Shown here: piece by piece, positions 52,210 to 61,259 of the stretch
Position numbering within the stretch: the first letter of the stretch is position 1
Layout: each line of letters starts with the position of its first letter
Assembly (NCBI GenBank): GCA_963920665.1
Contig: OY987265.1
Coordinates: forward strand, 44,769,001 to 44,833,000
Direction of reading: 5' to 3'
Length of the DNA stretch: 64,000 bases
Origin: Straminergon stramineum
Lineage: Eukaryota; Streptophyta; Bryopsida; Hypnales; Calliergonaceae
The notes under the pieces: generated by a model
Seen by the model: only the letters and a program-made list of their open reading frames with translations
The model's database searches: none
What the model was told of the DNA's origin: nothing
Translations under genes and position numbers: made by a program

Positions 52210-52996
52210 CTTGTCATGAATGGCTCTCCGTATACGGACGGTTTTGGGTGAAGGACGAGGCAGGCCGGCAATTTCGGAGTGAAGTGCAGGAACCTACGAG
52301 GAAGGCAACGAAGGTAACCTACGAGAGTACGAGGAGGCCTTGTCTGAGACTCTGAGATCTGGAGAGTTCTCGTCGTGAGACACGCAGACTGTCCTTTGCT
52401 GTGCCTGCGGCACGCAGGCCAACATTACTCGTCTCTTCGCTGCGACACTCTCAGAGGCGGACACGCACTCACATGAGGCGCGTGCCTGCATTCGCAATTG
52501 TTTCTTCAGACTTCGCCATCGCCCACCTTCCCGCTCACCTCGTCCCCGTCAAAACAACATCTTGCCGTTAACACATTCGAGAAGTTAATCTTCCGATCCG
52601 GCTCCTCGCGGATCGAACTGAAGTCTCCGTCCCATCTGCTACTTGAGTAGTGTAGTGTTTCCTCCTTAGGGTTTGAAGAAGAAGAAGAAGAAGAAACCCA
52701 AGGGTCTGTTTGTCGGTGGTCTCTCCTCTTTTGCTGCAGCAAACGGGAATTTGCTGTGGAGTGGGGTTATTACATATGCGTCGCATCGCATCGCATCGCC
52801 CGTGGAATAATATCGCATCTTCTCCGGCGTTTTGGTTTCTCCGCCCCTAGTGAAGTGAGAGGTTTATGGGTTTGCGATTTGGGCGATTTGGACGATTTGG
52901 GATGCGTTTCGAGTTTTAGGGTTTGTGCCATTTCGGTTGTGGTGATTGGGATTTTTTTCTGAGTGTCACTTTTGGGGGTTGCATCGACGGTCGGGC
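52210..52996 (+). promoter_or_regulatory. Probable promoter and 5' UTR of the RING gene
   Basis: GC content rises sharply at about 52230. Two telo-box motifs TAGGGTTT occur at 52667-52674 and 52917-52924, and a (GAA)n run at 52676-52697. Conflicting short ORFs on the minus strand have no domains. The in-frame ORF upstream of the first ATG of the RING gene uses no ATG, so this is untranslated or promoter sequence. Transcription start was not located. Confidence 0.5.
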
Positions 52997-53803
52997 ATGA
53001 GCGAACCCACGGTTGGAGTGCACGCCGCCAGAGCTGCTGGGAGTCGAGACGCCAGCGCGGAGAACGCGCATGAGGCGCGCAGCGTCATGAAGCCGCACGG
53101 GGAGGACGGGCCGAGCTCGCGAGTCCGAGATGCGGCAGCTGGTCCCAGCCCGGCTGGTGAGGAGTCTTCCGCGGCCGGCGGCGCGGCCACCAGCGACCAA
53201 GGCGGAAGCTTCGACTGCAACATTTGCCTGGAGCTTGCCCAAGACCCCGTGGTCACCCTCTGCGGGCATTTGTTCTGTTGGCCGTGTCTGTACCGTTGGC
53301 TGCAGATGCACAGCATCTGCCAAGAGTGCCCCGTGTGCAAGGCCAGTGTGGAGGAGGAGAAGGTGATCCCCTTGTATGGGAGAGGCAAAGTAAACTGCGT
53401 CGATCCTCGCACGAAAGCCGTCCCAGGGCTTAGCATTCCGCATCGTCCAGCTGGACAACGGCCCGAGACTGCACGACATGCTGAGAATCCATATCCGCCA
53501 CCGGGATTTAATTTCATGGCAGGCTCAGCTGGCCCGGCTGCGACTGCACGATTCGGTAACATCACACTCTCCGCCGGATTTGGATTGTTTCCATCTCTCT
53601 TTGGATTCCAGTTGCATGGCTTTCCCGAGGCCAGCGGGATGGGGGGAGGGCCGGGGATCCATCTCGGGTCTACAAATGGATTGCCTGGCAGTCACATTCA
53701 TACTAATCAGCCCATCATTCCAGATCAGCAGCAAGAAGCACTGCTTTCTCGCCTCCTGGTGCTCCTGGGCGTTTTTGTGATTGTCTGCCTCCTCCTCTTT
53801 TGA
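52997..53803 (+). CDS. RMA-type membrane-anchored RING E3 ubiquitin ligase
   Basis: Intronless ORF of 268 aa from the first ATG (MSEPTVGVHA). Residues 1-70 are a low-complexity Ala/Ser/Glu-rich tail. Residues 74-114 form a C3HC4 RING: C74-X2-C77-X11-C89-X-H91-X2-C94-X2-C97-X13-C111-X2-C114 (FDCNICLE, LCGHLFCWPC, CPVC). This is followed by the conserved VIPLYGRG. The last 22 residues (LLSRLLVLLGVFVIVCLLLF) form a C-terminal membrane anchor. The layout matches plant RMA1-3 and animal RNF5/RNF185, E3 ligases at the ER membrane that take part in protein quality control; the RING recruits the E2. Gly/Phe-rich linker of about 110 aa between RING and anchor. The open frame extends upstream to 52946 but without ATG. 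High GC and codon use differ strongly from the surrounding repeats. Confidence 0.93.
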   Translation: MSEPTVGVHAARAAGSRDASAENAHEARSVMKPHGEDGPSSRVRDAAAGPSPAGEESSAAGGAATSDQGGSFDCNICLELAQDPVVTLCGHLFCWPCLYRWLQMHSICQECPVCKASVEEEKVIPLYGRGKVNCVDPRTKAVPGLSIPHRPAGQRPETARHAENPYPPPGFNFMAGSAGPAATARFGNITLSAGFGLFPSLFGFQLHGFPEASGMGGGPGIHLGSTNGLPGSHIHTNQPIIPDQQQEALLSRLLVLLGVFVIVCLLLF

Positions 53804-54952
53804 TTTTTTTGCAATTTTAGGAGCTCACGCACATTCTTCCGAGTCTCTTGCGTTACGGAGGTTTCTTTTCTGCCTTGGAACACAAGGTCGATTGACTGAA
53901 GGAGTTGAATCATGGTGTGGCAAACTGCTGGAAGGACGAGAGTTGAGTTTTTTTGTATGCAAAAGCAAAGAGACTCTGTAGAGTTTATGGATGGTGTATG
54001 TAGCATGTAGGTCTTCGGATGTGGTTTTATTTGGTGTCGGAGGGACCCAAGGCGGACGAGTCAGTGTTACCTGTTCATGACATCTATTTATTGGGAGCAC
54101 CGAAATAAGATCATTGGAAGGGATAATCATCTGGGGCAATTGTAGAATCATCGATTGCTGATGTACGATTTGACGCTACCTGTGTATATTGGGGTAGGTA
54201 GCTAGGTTTAGTTAGTGTGGCTTTAGAGGTTAGATAATGCTAGAAGGACTTGGGTTGAAAGGATACTAGAAGGCTTTCACCACTCCTCTTTCGCTCTTAG
54301 GTTGTAGGTCATTAGATGGTAGGTAATGTACCATATATTCTGCTTGCTGGCTTTGCTTAATGTATTGTGAAGCTTGAATATGAGAAGCTTTCATGCAATA
54401 TATTACTTACCCCTTTTGGAATCTTTGAAATCCTGCTACCTCTATGCATGCAGTATCGAATGGATGATCTCATTTGTTCTTTGTTTTTTTGGGAAGTCAG
54501 TTCCGGCTTTGGGAATTTAACTTTATGATTCCACTGGCAGTTTGTGAAGATAGGTGGACTGGTTTCGGTCTATAATTTATTTTTCAAATTGTCAGCGTCT
54601 ATACAATAGTGTTATTTTTTTGAATTCAACTACCTGTTGCTTTTAGATTATGGTTGGGTTTATAGACTGACGCAGGCAACTTGATTATTATTCAATTGGC
54701 ATTCGTCTGAAAAAGATGGCTGTGAAGGTTGACAATCAATATTTTACGACTGCCATTTCTTGGCATTGGGGATGGGGATGGGGATGGGAATGGGAATGCT
54801 GAGTGTAAACAAAAATTGATGCAGGAAGTGCATGGAAAATCAAAGTGCTGTGTTTCTATCTGCATATATCAGGTTTAGGATTTGATGGGGAGAGGCGGTT
54901 TCCTGAGCTCGGGTTTACCGAGCCTTTAATATTCTTCGATGATGACGAATGG
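53804..54952. other. RING gene 3' flank
   Basis: Presumably 3' UTR for several hundred bases, then intergenic. A (GGGGAT)n stretch, degenerating to GGGAAT, lies at about 54767-54798. Small overlapping ORFs are antisense or frame shadows. Confidence 0.5.
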
Positions 54953-55447
54953 ATGTCCACAGATGTTACGGTTGTCAATGAGGCCCCGTTTGTAGATGCC
55001 ACCGAGGGTCCCGTTGATGCCAGCATGAATGGAGACTCTCCTATTGATGCCGACGAGGACCCTCCCATGAATGCAAGTGAAAGCCTTCCTGTGGATGCCA
55101 ATCGGGGTGACGAGGATCAATCCTGTGTCAATGAGAGCCCTTTTGAGGATGCCAACGAGGGCCCTCCTCCGAATGCAGATGAAGGCCCTGGTATTAATGT
55201 CAATGAGGGCCCTCCTATGGATGCCAGTGAAGACGCAAATGACGCCTTTCCTACAGATACCAATGAGGGCCTCAATGTAAATGTGAATGAGGGCCTTTTT
55301 GTGGATGCAAATGAGGATCCTCTTGTAGATGTCAATGAAAGCCTTCTTTTGACAGCAAATGAAGACCCTAGTGTTGTCGATGTAAGTGAGGGCCTTCATG
55401 TGGGTACTCCCTCAGGAAATTCAGTTCTACCAGTGTCCAATTTGTGA
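54953..55447 (+). CDS. Acidic tandem-repeat ORF, unrecognised
   Basis: ATG at 54953 opens a 164-codon frame; the frame itself is open from about 54845 without an ATG and could join an upstream exon at the acceptor-like ATATCAG near 54868. From residue ~10 on, the protein is built from degenerate repeats of a 7-11 residue unit of the type DANEGPPM (variants NVNEGL, DASEDA, NADEGP), about 18 copies, strongly acidic (Asp/Glu with Asn), no Lys and almost no Arg. The DNA repeat is a degenerate GATGCCAATGAGGGCCCT. No signal peptide, membrane segment or known domain. The repeat could instead be an expanded minisatellite with an accidental frame. It lies about 1.1 kb downstream of the RING gene on the same strand; no link between them is shown. 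Confidence 0.35.
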   Translation: MSTDVTVVNEAPFVDATEGPVDASMNGDSPIDADEDPPMNASESLPVDANRGDEDQSCVNESPFEDANEGPPPNADEGPGINVNEGPPMDASEDANDAFPTDTNEGLNVNVNEGLFVDANEDPLVDVNESLLLTANEDPSVVDVSEGLHVGTPSGNSVLPVSNL

Positions 55448-57679
55448 CCTGTGATGTCTTAGAAAAGTGAACTCCGAGTTTGTGACTGCAAAACTATTCT
55501 ATAGTATTGCTGAAGAATCACACTTTGATAGAAAAACAATTGAGAATAGTTTTGGAAAATGCCAAAAAAAGAAAAATTATTCAAATATTGTTCCACACTG
55601 ATTCAAATCACTGTGAAACAATGTGCAATTTTTTTTATACCTGAATGGAAAATAGTTTGGAAGGACATTTGAATTCAAATCAATATGTAATGGTTAATGG
55701 TTAGAAAGTTGTGTCGGATTTTGGTATAATATTTACGCAATTAATAAAAATAAACTATGTTGTTGATATTCCAAAACAATTTGAATTCATTGCAAAGGAG
55801 TGTAGGATTAGTTATATGACACATAATTGAATATCTCACATAATACAAGCAATTGTATAAAATGAGGGAACTGATGAAATAACTAACTAGCAACCAGAAC
55901 AATTATTTCTTCTTTTGCAATAAATGCCAACTACAAAAAGCACTTATACACTTATTCCACAAATACAAGAAAGGAGGTGAAGGCGTCTAAAAAAGGATTT
56001 AGAATTGGAATGATGAGGCTTAAGGGAAGGAGGCCAAAAGAAATGTGGATGGAAGGATGGGAAATGAAGTGATAAAGGAAAAAGTTAACCACAAGTAAAC
56101 TTTGCACCTTGAGGTGACTTGTTAAGAAGTTGTCACCTTCCTATTTATTCAATGTCCTCCGATTAATGCTTGGCCAAAATCAATAAATGAAGGGGCTCAA
56201 TAGTCCCCATCCTTGAACGATGAACAAAACAAAAGAATTGATAGGTGGAGGACCTATATGCTCAATTTTGGCTATACATAGCTAGCCAAGTCCCTTGCCA
56301 TGTCCACGTTTCATTATTGTCTAAATCAAACAAAATATGATTGGATTGGAATGAAGATCCTCTGAATCTTGCCGTCATTGACAAATTTTAAGAACATGCC
56401 AAATTGAAGAGTCTTGCTTTCATTCTTTGAAGCCCAAAAGATAACCAATTTTGAGTCAAGGGTGGGATAGTCCATGACTCCCACATCCGAATGGACTATA
56501 AGACTCTCACTAGGGTGCACAAGTGTGCAAATGCTCTTACAAGTACAATATGTCAAGTGACCTATTTTGTTGAATATATACTAAATGATATTGTTGTAAA
56601 TGGTATAGACTATTGATAAGGTGCCAAAGATGATAAGTAATATTGTTATGTGATTTACACCTAATATCACTATCAGTACATACTAAAAACTATGAATGAT
56701 ATTATAATATCCAATCCGAAATTTTTTATTTAATTTTTTGAAATTATATAAATTTTAGTTATTAATTATCAAAGTTTTTGGTATGAAAGATACTATGATC
56801 ATAGGAGAATAGTCACCAATGTGAAGTACAAAATATTTAACTATTTAACTCAAAATTTACATTTTTGAATTCTACAAAGTCCAAAAAGTGGAAGTATAAT
56901 AAAATTGGAATTAGTGGAAAATATTATACCACATTGCCTAGTTTTATGTTTGACAAACCATGACCTTTCTTAAATTACACATAAAATTGAAATTGGTGAA
57001 AAAATTATGTCATATAAGCATGGAGCTATATTTCACAAACCACAAAAGATTGTATCTCATAAACTTCCTCAAAGTGGCATGAAAAAGTTGGATTCAAAGG
57101 GGGAAATTGCAATGAATTGTAGGAAAAGCTTCTGCACCAGTAAGTATAAATGCGGTGTTAGATTACAATGAGAGTACTCAATACTCAAAGCACAATGTTT
57201 GAATTGTAGGTACCTTCTTGAAACTTGATAAATTGTAAGAGTTGAAGAACTCAAATGATTAAAGACTTAAATGTGGAGATCCCAATTTCTGACACTTGCA
57301 TGTTACAATTCAAATTTGTTTACTGTACAACCAAAATAAACACACTTGTCCTATTTTGCATCATACGGGAGCAACCAAATTCTTGCAACACCAGCTTTTG
57401 TCACCACATAAAATACGTTCAAATACACCTCTCAACGGAAGTGAAAGTCAAATGTAAGAAAAAAGTAGAAAAAAGCAATATTCAAATGGACTCGTACCAA
57501 TACAAACTATATCCTCGTAGAAAACTGTTCAAGCAACATTGCTCTGCGTTTTGGTGTGGCCTTGAATAAACGGGACCTTCGAAAGACCAGAGTTCTGTCT
57601 CTCTCTAACCAGGAGAATGTAAGAAAGTATTCCACCAACTTACAAATTCAAGGGAAGAACGTGAAACGAAAGAGGAAAG
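55448..57679. other. AT-rich intergenic, no gene seen
   Basis: No domain-bearing ORF. ORFs at 56326, 57069 and 57255 are short and unsupported. The end near 57560-57679 is presumably 3' flank of the minus-strand amidotransferase-like gene. Confidence 0.45.
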
Positions 57680-59333
57680 TCATGGGGATTTGTCAAAGAG
57701 ACCGTAGTAGAAGAGCAGGATCTGCTTGAGAACCCACTCATAATCTGTAGGTTGGGAAAGAGTGTCAAGGCCATGTTCCACAAGCTGCTCGGGCACCCAC
57801 AGCTTCTCACGGTCATACTCCAACAACTTTTCTAACACCTCGATGTTGTGTGAATAGTCAGGGTGCCTGAATCAAACCACCGACAAGGTCAAAGCCTTTC
57901 CATTGGTCAACATCCATCACATGAAGAAGAGGAACCTAAACCACCCTGGCTACCAATAATTAGCAATTTCAAGGATAACCATCAACTGATGAAGGAATAG
58001 CTGATGCGATCGTACTGATAAAAGCAATAAACAGAAACCACGAATTGAAACATACCAACAAAGTAGGATTACAAATGTAAGTAATAAACACAAACCACGA
58101 ATTGAAACGTACCCACAAAACGTGAGAAATTGCTGTCGTTTGTACTGGAGAAGACATAGAGTGTGAACTGGCGTCAGTAGTACACCCCAACTCAATCGAT
58201 CTGAACAGAATGAGTCAAGCACTATAACGCAAGCATGAGGAACCCACTTCCCACCACACACAAAGGAAGACAAGTATAGCTCGGAATTGGAAGACGGCTT
58301 TACTCACAATCGACTGAAACTCCGTAACGTTGTTAGATGCCAAGTTGAGAAAACCAGTTGGCAGTTTCAAGATGGCGTCATTGTGATGATAATGAAGGCG
58401 GAACTCGTTCGAAGGGGGTAAGAAGACCTGCTCTCCTGCCTTCGTCACCCATGCGCTTCGCACAGATACCTCGGAACCCTAAAGAGAGAACCCCCAAGAA
58501 TGCATCAGAAAACAGAAGGAGAGGAATCGTATGCTGCAAGCATGACCGCACACATAACTATAATTTTAGGTCATGACCGGCTAGGATGAAAATTCACCTT
58601 TGGATTCCGACCTACGTGACCACCCAAGGCCTGCGCAATAGCTTGGTGTCCGAAGCTAATGCCGACCGTCTTCACCCTTTTCCTGTCGAGATCTCGAATT
58701 TCCTGCAGAGATCACGCGGACATTATCTAAACGGTTCTTTACAGCTGCACTTTAATGCATTTCAGATACATTTCACAAGGCCCCGTCAGAACACCGAATA
58801 CTCTGATATGGATTAACTACAAGAAAGAGTACCTGAAGTTTGGGTATCTCACATGAAGCAAGCGCTCAATCCAAGCATCGCCATCATACACTCCACTGAG
58901 CGATCCGGTGATCAGGACACCATCAAAATCCGTCACATCCTTCGGATAGCAAAAGGCCTTCACGTCGAATTCTGACACCACAAAACAAACATATTCAGAA
59001 AAAGCAAAACACACCATCTTGTCAAAATCCTAGCCCCACATTCTGATTAGGCATCAAACAAGAACAAGAGTATTGAAGCAACCATAGCCAACTGAGAATT
59101 GGAACTCGCAGAAGCAGCTTCAGGGGGAGATACTAACCCGTGAAGGAAATCGAGGGCGACACGGTGATCTGGGGACGCAAAACGGTGGAAGCCGGAGTAG
59201 AGACCTGCGCGAAAGCCTTTTTTAGCAATTGCGTGTAGCCTCCCGTCCGCTGGAAAACTGAGGGCGCCAAATGCTCCTGCAAGCGCTCGCATTGCAGAAC
59301 GGCCAGCTTCAGGAGTTGGCTCTGACGCGCCAT
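57680..59333 (-). CDS. Class-I glutamine-amidotransferase-like protein with Ser in place of catalytic Cys (6 exons)
   Basis: Exons on the minus strand: 59333-59138, 58971-58853, 58702-58598, 58478-58308, 58144-58113 and 57866-57680. All introns are GT-AG with consistent phase, giving 269 aa. The start is the ATG of MARQSQLLKLAVLQCERL, a typical first strand. Conserved GATase-1 marks follow: DFDGVLITGSLSGVYDGDAWIERL, then GISFGHQAIAQALGG, HHNDAILKLPTGF, EFQSI, and FLTFCGHPDYSHN. In active members the elbow is G-[IV]-C-F-G-H-Q; here the codon is AGC (Ser121). The usual HPE is HPD (His209, Asp211). Closest in layout to the stand-alone GMP-synthase-like / gamma-glutamyl-peptidase-type GATases. 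Reaction unknown; glutaminase activity is doubtful with these changes. Exon 5 is only 32 nt and was found by phase and motif. About 20 residues before FDVKAF are extra relative to the family, so the exon-1 end is the least sure part. Confidence 0.85.
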
Positions 59334-59471
59334 TGCCAACGCAATTCTTTGCAAAAAACTCTACTTCAGAACTGAGGCATCCTTTTATGGAAACCTGACG
59401 AAGTTCTCTTCCACGTTTCTCCCAATGCTACAGAGACATCAAGGCATGAGTAAATTCTTGGAGTAACTTAA

Positions 59472-59843
59472 CCCTTAAACGTCGACACGGACGTTTTGTG
59501 TCCGATGAATGACAAAAACCAATCTGTTGGATGTAGGAAAGCTGTTTTTCATCCATTTTTTTTCTCATTGCGACCGCAGAGAAGTGCTCTGCAATGGGAG
59601 GCCAAAATTATTGTCATTGAATGCATTTATAATTTCAGGTACCCCAAATTGTCAGAGATGTACACAGATGGTTATAGACCCTATGCTGCCCTTTTAGCAA
59701 ATTTCTGTGAGGGCAAGATGCCATGCGGGCTTTCGCAAGTTCTTTCGTCAGCGTGAACAGTGTCTTTTCCAGCGGTCAGTCTCCAATGCGCTACTATTCA
59801 CAGACCGACTCTGTGCCACGGTGATCAGCCCGTCGTTTAAGGG
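59472..59843. mobile_element. 372-bp TTAA-flanked element just upstream of the amidotransferase-like gene
   Basis: TTAA flanks both sides (59468-59471 and 59844-59847). The ends are CCCTTAAACGTCGAC and, read inward, CCCTTAAACGACGGG: the first 10 bases are identical. It contains GGACGTTTTGTGTCCG near 59499, a small palindrome. It starts 138 bp upstream of the ATG of the minus-strand gene, so it may lie in its promoter. ORFs at 59496-59756 are within it and show no domain. Confidence 0.8.
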
Positions 59844-59847
59844 TTAA

Positions 59848-60327
59848 ACTTTTGGGTTTTGGTTAGATTCTAGGAAACTAAAGTCTCATCATTTTTCTAG
59901 ATCATCTTTATTTCGTGAAGATGAAGGCGGACTGTCTCAAGCAATTTCGATTTTTTCCATAATCGGAATTGCTTTGACTGACGTCAGTATAAACACTTCT
60001 ATGTGAGTTTGGAGAAATGATACTTTAGGTGTGTTTCTGTCTAGGGTACACCTTATAGTGGGGTTCTCCCTGATACTTTAGGTGTAGCTTTGTTTGGTTG
60101 TCAAACTGAAAGCAACCAAAAAGTTCAAGTTCAACGTTAATACTTGTTTTCGGAAGTTAAGTTGTAAAGGTCCCTTCCCTACTTTTCATGGGTCTCTCTT
60201 TGTAATTTTGTTAGTCATATGTTCCAATTCTCTTTTCCCAAATATTGCATACTTCTATGTGGAATTTCAGAAAATCTTTTGTCTTTTCCACAAACTTTGG
60301 TTAATTTTTGTACACGAAAATCTCCCC
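59848..60327. other. Intergenic, nothing supported
   Basis: A phrase TGATACTTTAGGTGTG recurs at about 60018 and 60071. The ORF at 60094-60348 runs into the next element and is not called. Confidence 0.4.
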
Positions 60328-60331
60328 TTAA

Positions 60332-61255
60332 CCCCTAAAGTTCCTTGACTATGTTATCACCAAAAAACCTCAAAAACTGCCATTTCTAATACAAGTATCA
60401 ATTTTTTTTAAATATCATTTTTAGACACATGTAACCGTAGGATCTTGTATGAAACTAGATTGAGAATATGTGGAAAAAAATTCAGAAAATTCCACCGTGT
60501 AGATTGCAAGATATTAGCATTTGAAGTGCTAAAAATCCTTTTTTCGGCCCTGTGAAAAAACGGGCAGCTGCACTTCACAAGGTCACAATTGTATGAAAAA
60601 TGTCCAAAATGGTGGTGCTTCTTTAGATTCATTCTTCAATGCAAGTTAGCTACATGCTTGAAAATTTTCAGATCATTTGGAATTGTGCAACATATAGGAA
60701 AAAAATAGTAAGTAGAAAGATGTAGAGAATGATTCAAAATACTAAATTGTTAACAATTTATTAATGGAATTGAAAATTCCCAATCCCAATGGTTGTAATG
60801 TTTTAATAAACAATTTATACCTTTTTTTTTTTTTTTTTTTTCAAAAAATATTGAAAATTGAGTTAAATAAAGGACTTCAAAGTTTATTTTAGAGTAGAGT
60901 ATACATACTTGCCCGCAAACTAAAAGATCTCATAACTTTTGACTCATTGATCAAAATGGAATGATTCAAAGCTTCCTATGTATATATAAATCTAGAAAAC
61001 CAATTTCAAATTTTTATTTTTGAAAAAAGTGATTTTTTCAGATCTGCCCAGACTGCCCGAGTTGAGAACAAACTACGTATTAGGCTATAACTTTTGACTC
61101 ATATTTCCAAATGCCCTGAAATTTAGTGCACATGAAAGATAATCCTCGTCCACACCTTCTACTAAAATTTGGGCCAAAAACATGGAAATCTCTAGTCACA
61201 CGTACCTGCCCAAAAAAGTTATGTTGCCAAAAAACACACCTTGGTCCTTTAGGGG
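60332..61255. mobile_element. 924-bp piggyBac-like non-autonomous element
   Basis: TTAA flanks both sides (60328-60331 and 61256-61259). The ends are CCCCTAAAGTTCCTTG and, read inward from the right, CCCCTAAAGGACCAAGG. It is collinear with 50496-51422 in reverse orientation, sharing AGGACGAG/CTCGTCC-type blocks, ACTTTTGACTCAT and the GGGCAG / CTGCCC motifs. A T-run of about 20 bases lies at 60823-60842. The minus ORF at 61080-61349 crosses the element boundary and is not a gene. Confidence 0.85.
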
Positions 61256-61259
61256 TTAA

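Noticed and set aside
52946..52996. Upstream extension of the RING protein by 17 residues
   Set aside because: The codon at 52946 is TTG, not ATG; the first in-frame ATG is at 52997.
52916..53734. Long minus-strand ORFs across the RING gene
   Set aside because: They are antisense shadows of a GC-rich coding sequence; no domain on that strand.
54856..55399. Other-frame and antisense ORFs in the acidic repeat region
   Set aside because: Periodic DNA keeps several frames open; only the plus frame ending at 55447 gives a uniform acidic repeat.
59334..59354. Longer N-terminus for the amidotransferase-like protein
   Set aside because: The codon at 59354-59352 is TTG on the minus strand; the first ATG is at 59333-59331.
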